Source: Pseudomonadota bacterium
GTDB lineage: Bacteria > Pseudomonadota > Alphaproteobacteria > Rhizobiales > Xanthobacteraceae
Direction of reading: 5' to 3'
Length of the DNA stretch: 64,000 nucleotides
NCBI GenBank assembly: GCA_023388935.1
Contig: JAEWFG010000032.1
Coordinates: forward strand, 1 to 64,000
In this document: positions 56,501 to 62,209 of the stretch, one piece after another
How positions within the stretch are numbered: position 1 is the stretch's first letter
Layout of the letters: each line of letters starts with the position of its first letter
Notes under the pieces: generated by a model
Told to the model about the DNA's origin: nothing
The model's input: the letters and a program-made list of their open reading frames with translations, nothing else
Databases searched by the model: none
Position numbers and translations under genes: made by a program

Positions 56501-59500
56501 CGTCGGGCCTGCAGGGTAAGGCTTGCGCCGCCACGCTGCGTAATCTGGCGCGCGAAATTGTCGGGAACGTAGAGCGGCGGGGTCCACAACTCCAGCCCGA
56601 GCGATGGGTCATTTCCGGTCGCCACCGAATAGCTCTGCTCCGCCTGCCGGTACACCGGCATCGTAACATTGACGGTCGTTCCGGCCGCGACTGACAGCCC
56701 GTTATAGCCGTTCACGACATATTTGGAGAAGCCTGTCCCGAACAACGCGGCGTCAAGCGTCAACGTGCTTGCCGTGCGGCTTGCATGGTCCGCGATAACG
56801 ATAGCCGACTGCGAGGTGAGCGAGAGCGTGCCGCCACCATTTACGCCATAGCCACGGACTTCACCATCAAGCGCAAGCAATGCGGTGGGGTCTGCACGCA
56901 CGCCTGCCAGCAACGAGACGCTGCCCCCCTTACCACCCTTGAACTTGCCGTTGGTAGTGATGGCGGCTCCGGATGAGGCATCAATCACAGCCCCTGCCTG
57001 AAGCGTAGCATTGCCGCTCGATTTGAGCGTTACCGATCCAGCGTCAACGTAAGCCAGGCCGGCTGGCTGCGCGCCATCGACCAGCTCGTTAACCCAGTTG
57101 CCGCGAACGTCAATCGCCGCGCCGGAAGCAACCTTCACGCTACCGGTGCCGCCGGTCTTCAACACTTCGGTCAGCAACGTGTCGCCGCCCGGAACGAAAA
57201 TGTTTGTCGCAACAACGGAGCCGGACCGCGCAGTGATATCAGCGTTGATCGCGATATTTGAACCGGTCAGCACAACGCTGCCGCCGCTTGTCACCGTAAT
57301 CGGAGCATCGACGCTGATATTGCCCCGTGCGCCCAGCTCGAGACCACCAAGTTCGAATCCATTGAGCCGGTCGGCATCAAAATAAGCCGTGCTGCTACGC
57401 CCGCCGACGCTCGACGTGGCGCCCATGCCACTCGTAACGTCTGCAATATCACCGACCTTAACAGTCGAGGTGAACAGCTGGACGAGCCCCCTCGCCCCGC
57501 TGTATTGCCCAAGTGCGAGAGTTCCTGCCTGCGCAACCGTATTCTGTGTCTGCTTGTATCCGTCGACAGCGCCCGATGCGCGCTTGTTTGTCTGTCGTTC
57601 GCCGTTGACGACACCAGCAAGAATGTCTGCTTCGAAAATACTTGTCGGCGCTGCAATGTTAAGCCGGCCGGCATCGCGACCGACCGTGTAGCCATCCTCC
57701 CAGCGCACGTTCTTGTAGCCGCCGACGGCGTTGTTATAGACCTCAACCACGCCCGCACGCGAGTGATTGACAACAAAGCCGTCCGAGACAGCCTGGTAGG
57801 TCAGATTGGCGGGAGCATTATTGACATTGTAGACCCGGCCGTCGCTGCCGAGCAGAGATGACTGTTTCAAATAACCGCCCGAGTAGGCGAGCGAGCCGCC
57901 CGAGAGGTTAAATGTCGCGCCTTGCTGGGCAATCACTTCGTTGGCGAGCAGGCTCACCGTGCCACCCACCGCAGCCCATTCACCAATGGAGTGCGACGTG
58001 TTGCCAACATAACCCGACACTTCGAGCAGGCCACCACCCGTATAGTAGCGATCCGAAGCATAGACACCGTCGGCAGCAGGGACCAGGACAAGATCTCGAA
58101 GGTCAACCCAGACGTTGCTGTTCATCAGCTTGCCGCTATCGCGGTTTGCCGCGGAGTCACGCAGTTCGTTGCCCTGGATATTTACTTCGATCTGGTTGGA
58201 AGCCATAGCCAGCGCGACATCGCGCACGCCGGAAACGTCAATGGTCGCACCATCTTCGACAAACACACGCTTGACGGCGCTCACAGCCACCTGGCCGCCC
58301 TGGGCCATGGTGAGCGAATTGTTTCGGAACGTCACCTGCCCGCCCGACACGAGGTCAATACGCGACTGGTCCTCCCGATCCGCAAGCGTGCTGATATTGT
58401 CGAACCTGATGTTCGTCGGCCGGGTCGAGTTCTGAATCTCCGAGTCAGCAACAAGGGCGTCCCGCTGGGTGTTGAGCGCCGTATCCCCTGAATCCAGCTC
58501 TGGCAAAATGGCCATGATGCTGTTTTCGGTCAGATTGATGCTGCTGCTGGTGTCCGTCTTGGAGTTCAGCAAATGAATTGTGCCGCGCTGATTGACTGAC
58601 GTCGTCGACAGCAAAATACCATCCTGATTGATGGTGCGACCGGCAAGCGTAACGTCGCCCTGCTGGGAGAAGATCAAGCCGGTATTCGTTACAACGCCGC
58701 CGCCCGTGCTTGGGTTCAGCGTCGTGCCCGAGCCGGTGATAACGAGAGCCGAGCCAACGGCGATCTCAAGTCCTCGGGTCGTCGATGACTGATTGCTGTC
58801 GGTACCGTATCCCTTGCGGAGAATAAAATCGTGGCCGGCGGCCAAGACGGCCTGCCCCATGGGCGTTGTGATCGAACCGGCATTGGTCACCTCGGTGCCC
58901 ATAAGCAACACGGTGCCGCCGCCATCTGTTACAGATGCAGGCGCGTTTGCCGCGATCTCCGCACCGCGCTCGACGATGATCTTACCCTTGGCCGATCCTG
59001 TTCCGTTATCGCCCGCGCCCGAGAAGGCCAACTCATACTGAACACCAAACGGGCGGGAGTAGATTCCGTACGTTTTGAACTGGTCATCGGTAATGCCAGC
59101 GGTCGATGCGATCAACGAGCCAACATTGATCTGGCTGGCGCCGCCGAAGATAATGCCGCTCTGGTTGATGACCAGCACGGTGCCGTCGGCCTTGATATTG
59201 CCGAGGATCTGGCTGGGCCCCATGCTGGCGTCAACACGGTTGAGCGCCACCCAGCTGGCGTTACCCTGCTGATCGAAACGCAGTTGCGTTTGTGCCCCAA
59301 CGTTGAAGGTTTTCCAGTTGAGGATCGCCTGAGCCGTAGTCTGCTGGATCGTAACGTTATTGGTCCCGGCAGCCTGCGTCGGAGCGCTCGCGCCGATCCA
59401 GCCCTTGGCGGCATCGGGATCGAGCGCGCCGGCCCCGAGACCGTTCGGCACGTTTACGGGAAGGGTAGCCGATTTCTGGCTCGCCTGTGCCGCGGCGCGC

Positions 59501-59832
59501 GCGGCGGCCTGCACCGATTGCAGCGACTGCAACGCACGCGTGGCGCGCGTCATCGACTGCGCCGCGTTCTGCGCCGCCTGCTGCGCCTGCTGGGCAGCGG
59601 CAAGCGCCGCGTCCGATGCGACGTTCGGCGCTCCCACAACAGCGCCGCTGCCGCTGCCGATTTTGATCGCGTGGGCGCTTGGCGCGCCGAGCACCAACGC
59701 AAGCACGCTGGTTCCCGCCAATAGCATCTGACGCGGCATGCGCCGCGACATCACCGGCACGGTCCACGTCACCTGTTCTGGGTGTTGGCGAGAGCGGCGC
59801 GAACGAGGGGCTTTGACGATTGCGGCGGCCAT
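47476..59832 (-). CDS. Giant filamentous haemagglutinin-like adhesin with TPS domain and DUF3739
   Basis: A 4118-residue exported protein. Residues 1-55 form an extended signal peptide (MPRQMLLAGTSVLALVLGAP core, cleavage near AHA). An Ala/Gln-rich coiled-coil (about 73-120) follows. The two-partner-secretion haemagglutination domain (about 145-400) contains NWKTFNVGAQTQLRFDQQG and NQSGIIFGGASQINVGSLIA, the NxxG-type motifs. The large middle is Gly/Ser/Ala/Asn/Thr-rich beta-helix with no Cys clusters. Residues about 2797-2949 form an AGT-rich ladder. Near 3650-4050 lies the DUF3739-type region (LLEWMKKRFGFSG; YFAELREAGREYNDAASPRH). The end is FLGFGGSQGSDEDERRRGQQ. It should form a long surface fibre for attachment or biofilm. 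No TpsB gene is nearby. Confidence 0.88.
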   Translation of the reverse strand: MAAAIVKAPRSRRSRQHPEQVTWTVPVMSRRMPRQMLLAGTSVLALVLGAPSAHAIKIGSGSGAVVGAPNVASDAALAAAQQAQQAAQNAAQSMTRATRALQSLQSVQAAARAAAQASQKSATLPVNVPNGLGAGALDPDAAKGWIGASAPTQAAGTNNVTIQQTTAQAILNWKTFNVGAQTQLRFDQQGNASWVALNRVDASMGPSQILGNIKADGTVLVINQSGIIFGGASQINVGSLIASTAGITDDQFKTYGIYSRPFGVQYELAFSGAGDNGTGSAKGKIIVERGAEIAANAPASVTDGGGTVLLMGTEVTNAGSITTPMGQAVLAAGHDFILRKGYGTDSNQSSTTRGLEIAVGSALVITGSGTTLNPSTGGGVVTNTGLIFSQQGDVTLAGRTINQDGILLSTTSVNQRGTIHLLNSKTDTSSSINLTENSIMAILPELDSGDTALNTQRDALVADSEIQNSTRPTNIRFDNISTLADREDQSRIDLVSGGQVTFRNNSLTMAQGGQVAVSAVKRVFVEDGATIDVSGVRDVALAMASNQIEVNIQGNELRDSAANRDSGKLMNSNVWVDLRDLVLVPAADGVYASDRYYTGGGLLEVSGYVGNTSHSIGEWAAVGGTVSLLANEVIAQQGATFNLSGGSLAYSGGYLKQSSLLGSDGRVYNVNNAPANLTYQAVSDGFVVNHSRAGVVEVYNNAVGGYKNVRWEDGYTVGRDAGRLNIAAPTSIFEADILAGVVNGERQTNKRASGAVDGYKQTQNTVAQAGTLALGQYSGARGLVQLFTSTVKVGDIADVTSGMGATSSVGGRSSTAYFDADRLNGFELGGLELGARGNISVDAPITVTSGGSVVLTGSNIAINADITARSGSVVATNIFVPGGDTLLTEVLKTGGTGSVKVASGAAIDVRGNWVNELVDGAQPAGLAYVDAGSVTLKSSGNATLQAGAVIDASSGAAITTNGKFKGGKGGSVSLLAGVRADPTALLALDGEVRGYGVNGGGTLSLTSQSAIVIADHASRTASTLTLDAALFGTGFSKYVVNGYNGLSVAAGTTVNVTMPVYRQAEQSYSVATGNDPSLGLELWTPPLYVPDNFARQITQRGGASLTLQARRELPTETDQINTAVNIGHGATINVDPRQSITIESAGQVNVHGTLNAFAGNVAIRGDVSGITSNSVNAGNNWAITLGSDSHIDVAARAVTAQNAAGEQFGFVDNGGSIVIGGTISKDAARAADSSNLFVVIEQGAVLDASGAQATLDLFDRGATTVASNGGSISIVSRDGLYLSGSMMAKAGGAGAAGGRLSIGLETGVYSYNTAADAVMNARELTIVQDAPSDPRPAAGNMIYGHSRLGANQIMAGGFDNLELLSAGTISFAGDVDLHVGQSMSFFAGAIAQSTLAPTNINVNLAAPYVLISGLGDRLSTSTTLSTDIQTFDPVPTVAGSLSIHTDLIDTRNTFKFGIKGSVTAKGGKAIAFERGGFGEVALTSSGDFRLIQSSVSTSRINNILSSPGTLRIASAQMYPLTNVSATVQAGHIITERTTSELPAVPYSAFGSLILSSPILDVGGVVRAPMGTLKIGDTNPTKGVGTDRLNILAGSYLSVSADGLIMPYGGTVDGLTYNYNGVSLATTLLGLNPMSANLTLLGSNISVDQGATIDIRGGGTLTGEGFTTGRGGSVNVLTAPLVALNPSFTFSKSSNLVYAIVPGSQAIAPVATDAKNPAIGQQIYLDGTTPGLPAGVYTLMPATYALLPGAFRIEISNTPDPRGLIGTGPTGTGSYIAAGRLGVANTGIVESLARQVILTSGKTVRSYSQFNEMGYADFALAQANILGVPRLRLLQDAGQLGISFRNALNVTTALSFNGTLLDAPVGDGWGSTVTVLASGDTEIVSAATGATAGFVGTSITDETLARLHATRLIIGGTETIGSDSRSVYGQAANYVYYNGSSSNIIVRSGAVLSAQSVTLVTNNMDGGITIEQGGQINTLGRGWNGPDSRDGFVYSPGRNSVLTVSNGSVVMLPPAPPPAMQTSRLGPGKILIGTCTVTCSGTTGLYSEGTIVAATDNTFVLDNAVRYGTRMLSLAVGSVNIGTDASLAAAQTAGVLPTGLNISQTILDRLMLGDKSAGIPAMEAFSLTARDAFNLFGTVTLDTFDPTTGKSNLSQLILTAPAMYGYGNSTDVATIRTSHLVWAGATTPAPAVATGGPGTGTGTLTLDANQIELGFDPRTVVNNDIVLSRSVLGFANVNLNASDRVTSNHAGDLSIYQSRGAYVDGVGFTYSGGNLNINTPLLTTGKGSILAITAGGAVAVHGTGVVSDPTAQYGGTLTLNGDSILVDGTVVLPSGKLTLNATNDVILTDLAQIDLSGRAIQFNDVTQYSWGGDLILKSTRGNIRQAAGSQVNLSAEFNNAGSVSATALGPAAGVVDLRGSFNGASSGSYDAGGTIVPYRNGVISVAAQTLGDPAQLSSQFASLNDRLNAGQMFGGRSFQFKQGDLIIGDGLKAREINVSVDGGQLTVNGKVDASGAQVGTIRLAGMNGLTLAGTAMLDAHGEILRVDSYGKIIDSSNRATVELSSGNGLLTLGDGLRIDLRHGTSATVGTGKGQNDGVARGTIELNAPRIGGITGGDVNIDAHGALNIQGAMSIAVNAVWQYSGAAVPDGTETRPDTGAYKVIDQAWMNMRNLENDAFINNALLNGNLMNTKLAGLRAYTNAFHLRPAVEVATTGDLVVDGDLDLSGFRYNSVNPNFLRTGEAGSGEVGRLNVRAGGDLSVYGSINDGFTTPPATLDDNGWVLQSGIVAFGARLIVPHMGVTLATGTTFVGGVTLNYDVNVAAMTVNAGTLLPVQAVLSKIVVLPAGTVLSAAVRNSDNSVAYAAGTRLTAATTLTAGMKLDAGTMINIALPLQSLIWPKNVALPHIDLTTLSSANNDIVKLAVNTALPSGAFIPSGTSVVLPGGAKQVNLRPGAAGRNWALAQMLPEGSQSWSLRMVAGADLGAADSRLTNPNAVKGSIRLSDMHYGLLGTAVSSYANSTLTQQAIDDLSELDPTMAVGDPAANIAAAFDMTSDDFCLMNTAWCSSPSSTWSYALGRPMFSVLRTGAGDLDLVSARDFSMETLYGVYTAGTSSGSLAADTAAGFNQPLGNSMQNKSILITDYFEYQKYVDGSSTSTYRAWYPEHGGNLTVAVGGNLMGDVQQYGSVGSAAPDTWLWRQGSGSAPIDTKVPTAWWINFGTYSGIDSNAQMFGFTGFGTLGGGNIDMRVGGDAGMISRQGVNSNTSLASQGLVVAIGSTGRVVGNDIVMTGGGDMDIRIGGGLNALRSARAMLESTVTSEQTYSIASLNGALVNLRGSVSLASGAIGGIDFLTGKSIPMHDPTDTRAYNPFDATSSYATGGLVLVPGDATFNLSTRGDLVLGAVSDVTRTQALNLFPISIGGVPVKEGMSAGFTLWTDKTAIHLFSAGGNLTPITAPSEFDGNGNPPRNFYYPTDGAYMYPSILTAVAGSGSIFYGPAAGKMYYSPTPDRPLLVDPLMLAPGANASLQMLAADSIYAGGYMISPTSVSQDKIATPFNPAWVNGRQELVDRKFNYPTNQYNMRTQLFYSPLSPTMYYPYFAFGLPTSDGVSVGNTASPDRFYARDGDIIGLRTGAVFTYNSTSVFAGQTTYVGGGNVWVMAGRDIVNSGTRPGVGAPLGYTLQSTGGTADGNLFVHAHEDDVSVVSAGRDILDSSFQVAGPGSLVITAGRNIYMEDKASVTSRGAVISGDSRPGASVTMLAGTGSAGPDYAKLADLYLDPANQLPEGSPLAGSGKVVKTYENELLEWMKKRFGFSGTTDAARTAFAALPAEQQQVFLRSIYFAELREAGREYNDAASPRHGSYLRGRDVIATLFPDTDATGDITIFGGSGVRTNFGGDIQMLAPHGKIVLGVDGKSPPGTAGVMTQGQGNIQLYSQGSILLGLSRVMTTFGGDILAWSAEGDINAGRGAKTTVLYTPPRRTYDMFGRVTIAPQVPSSGAGIATLNPIPSIAPGSIDLIAPLGTIDAGEAGIRVSGNINLAALQVVNASNIQVQGTSTGIASVQGPPVAALTTASNVAGAGQQTELPTQSNNNGQASIIMVEFLGFGGSQGSDEDERRRGQQ

Positions 59833-59891
59833 GACGTGTTCTTTCGGACAGCGGATGAACGGATGGAGGCGGTCGGTTTGGTTTGCGGCGA

Positions 59892-60545
59892 TCAGCTTGT
59901 CGCGACGATCGTCGCGTCACCGGTCGGCACCGTCTCCGGAGACAGCGGCGCATGGCCGTCAGCCGTGACGGGCGGCTTTGCGGCATTCGCAGGCGTCAGC
60001 CTGGACAGTTCCTCGCGCAGGTAAGCGATCAGTTGCTGCACCAGATGATCCCAGATCTCGACCTGGGCGCGCAGATGGTTTGGCGTGACGCCGCCCGCGA
60101 CCGAAATATCGAGCGACAGCGCCAGGAACGGTTGGCTGAGTTGCAGGCGGGCGAAGCGGCGCGTCGCGTTCCAGCGGTTGACGATGTCGAGCGGCAATTC
60201 GCCTTGCACCTGCAGCACGGCGGTGAAGGCAACATCGATAAAATTTCCGCTGTCGTCGACCAAACGGTTGCCAGGCCGGATGTCGAACGCAAGACCGCTG
60301 GTCGCGGATCGCAGATACGCAACATTGGCGATCGGATCCGTCGCGGTCTCGACACGGTACCCAGCCTGCTGAAGAACATCGCGCAGGTTGTCGAGGGTCA
60401 GATGGGTGATGATGGTGTCGGACATGACGGGCTCCGTGGGGGATAGATCGGAAGTGGCGGGTGAACGGATGATCGGACTCGTGATGGTTGGATCGTCTCC
60501 GCGGAACGCGATCGTCGGTTCGACGGCGACATCGGCCTGGAACAT
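59892..60545 (-). CDS. YbjN-type protein
   Basis: A protein of up to 217 residues resembling the YbjN / type III chaperone-like fold. The core is ITHLTLDNLRDVLQQAGYRV, FDIRPGNRLVDDSGNFIDVA, then RFARLQLSQPFLALSLDISV, followed by a helix VEIWDHLVQQLIAYLREEL. ATG 60545 directly follows the PpiC gene stop (TAGATG), implying coupling; ATG 60425 (MSDTIITHLTLDNL), with a GGAG upstream, is an equally good start and removes 40 low-complexity residues. Proteins of this fold bind partner proteins. Sitting immediately before the adhesin gene, it may be a chaperone for it; this is inferred. Confidence 0.7.
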   Translation of the reverse strand: MFQADVAVEPTIAFRGDDPTITSPIIRSPATSDLSPTEPVMSDTIITHLTLDNLRDVLQQAGYRVETATDPIANVAYLRSATSGLAFDIRPGNRLVDDSGNFIDVAFTAVLQVQGELPLDIVNRWNATRRFARLQLSQPFLALSLDISVAGGVTPNHLRAQVEIWDHLVQQLIAYLREELSRLTPANAAKPPVTADGHAPLSPETVPTGDATIVATS

Positions 60546-62207
60546 CTACCTTGCCGTTGACGATCGTGCGCCGAACAGGTTCGACAGCGCGAGTTCGTTG
60601 AGCACCGGCGGATGCTGCCTGAGCAGTTCGGCGATGTAGGCCTGCCGCAACTGCTTGGCGCGCTCGGCGCGCAACTGTTGCACCAGTTGCTCGCGCACCT
60701 CGGGCAGCGTGCGGGTGTAGGCCGCCTTGGTGTCGATCAATTTCAGAATGTGCCAGCCGTCATCGAGCCGGATCGGTTCGGAGACGGCGTTCTTGGCAAG
60801 CCCCATCACCTGGGTGCGGATCTCGGGGCGGATCTGGGGCTCTGCAAGCCAGCCGAGATCGCCGCCGTTTCTGGCGTCGTTGTCATTGGCGATCGCGGCA
60901 AAGTCCGCGCCGGGCGTCTTCAGCTTGCGCACGATCTCGTCGAGGCTTTTCTTCGCCTTGTCGTCGGCCGCATTGTCGGCCTCCTTCGGCGCGGCGACGA
61001 AGATTTGCGCGAGCTGGAACTGGCGCGGCATCAACAAGGCGGCGCGATTGGCCTCATAGACTTTCTGCAGTTCCTCGTCGCTGGGGAATCCGGCAGGCGG
61101 TGTCGACACGGACTGGAGATAGAGTTCAACGAGGGCACTTTCACGCACACGATCGAGCTGCGCTGTTACGCCCGGTTGCTGATCCCACTTCTTGGCGAAC
61201 ACGTCCTGCAGCACGAGACGGTTGGCGAGCAGCAAGCGCACGGCCTGGCTGAGCAGCGCAGGATCCTGCGCCAATGCGGCCTGTTCACGTGGGCCCAGAG
61301 CTGCGACGTAGGCGCGGATGTCATCCGCCGAGACATTGGCATTGCCGACGCGCGCGACAACGTCGTCGCCCGGCGCCGGTTTGCCGGCAGTCATCCCCTG
61401 GGTCGCCGAGGGCGCTACGGAAGCGGCCTGGGGAGCGGCCGCCTGCGGGACAGGTTTTGGCCGGACAGGCGCCTGAGCCGCGCGTGGAGGTGTTGGCGTT
61501 TGCGCGAGTGCACCGACCGGCAGAGACAAAAGCGGGATCATCATGGCGGCAAGAGCAGTCGATGCTTTCGCGCAAATACTGATCTTTCTGGTCATTGTCT
61601 CTCTCTGATCAAGAAACTTGTCGCGCGTCGTCTGGATGCCGTTCTGGATTTCGACGCGGCGCAGTCCCAACACCGGTTCCTGCGCCACGATGGTGTCGCC
61701 GATGGTGATGGCCTTGTGGTCGTGCAGAAGCTCGTTGCCGGCCTTGAACATCTTCTCGTTCTTGGCCACGCAGCTTTTGACGCTGGCCTTGTAGGCATTG
61801 GCCTGGCCTTCGAACTTGGCGCGCTCCGCATCCTTGGTTCGCGCCACAGTGGCGGCCTCTTCATAGGCGGCCTTCCACTTCTCCAGCGTCTCGTCGCGTT
61901 CTGCGAGGCGCTTGTTGAACTCCTCGACCGCTTCGCGATGCTGCTTCTTGACGTCGCGGACCTCGGCCTTGGCGGCGTCGACCTGGGCTTTCGCCGCCGC
62001 CTTTTCGCGATCGGCTTCGGCGACCTTGGCCTGCAGCGCCGTGCGCTGGTCCTCGAGCTGGCGGGTCTGCACGGTGGCGCTGCGCAGCGCCTCGCGCAGG
62101 CGATCGATCTCGGTGTCGGCGGCCCCGGCGCCGTTCGACAAGAATGTCGCAGACAGCGAGACGAACACCGCGCAACACACGGCGGGACTGATGATGCGTG
62201 GCGTCAT
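60546..62207 (-). CDS. Coiled-coil protein fused in frame to a parvulin-type prolyl isomerase
   Basis: A 553-residue frame starting at ATG 62207, two bases after the porin stop. Residues 1-30 are a signal peptide (CCAVFVSLSATFLSNGAGAA). Residues 31-200 are a long charged coiled coil (RTALQAKVAEADREKAAAKA; HREAVEEFNKRLAERDETLE). At Met205 (ATG 61595) a second signal-like sequence begins (KASTALAAMMIPLLSLPVGA), followed by a SurA/PpiC-type domain: PRQFQLAQIFVAAPKE, NGGDLGWLAEPQIRPEI, LDDGWHILKLID. Either this is a real fusion or translation restarts at 61595 to give a separate periplasmic isomerase. Parvulins fold outer-membrane and secreted proteins, which fits the adhesin and porin next to it. 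Confidence 0.78.
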   Translation of the reverse strand: MTPRIISPAVCCAVFVSLSATFLSNGAGAADTEIDRLREALRSATVQTRQLEDQRTALQAKVAEADREKAAAKAQVDAAKAEVRDVKKQHREAVEEFNKRLAERDETLEKWKAAYEEAATVARTKDAERAKFEGQANAYKASVKSCVAKNEKMFKAGNELLHDHKAITIGDTIVAQEPVLGLRRVEIQNGIQTTRDKFLDQRETMTRKISICAKASTALAAMMIPLLSLPVGALAQTPTPPRAAQAPVRPKPVPQAAAPQAASVAPSATQGMTAGKPAPGDDVVARVGNANVSADDIRAYVAALGPREQAALAQDPALLSQAVRLLLANRLVLQDVFAKKWDQQPGVTAQLDRVRESALVELYLQSVSTPPAGFPSDEELQKVYEANRAALLMPRQFQLAQIFVAAPKEADNAADDKAKKSLDEIVRKLKTPGADFAAIANDNDARNGGDLGWLAEPQIRPEIRTQVMGLAKNAVSEPIRLDDGWHILKLIDTKAAYTRTLPEVREQLVQQLRAERAKQLRQAYIAELLRQHPPVLNELALSNLFGARSSTAR

Positions 62208-62209
62208 GA

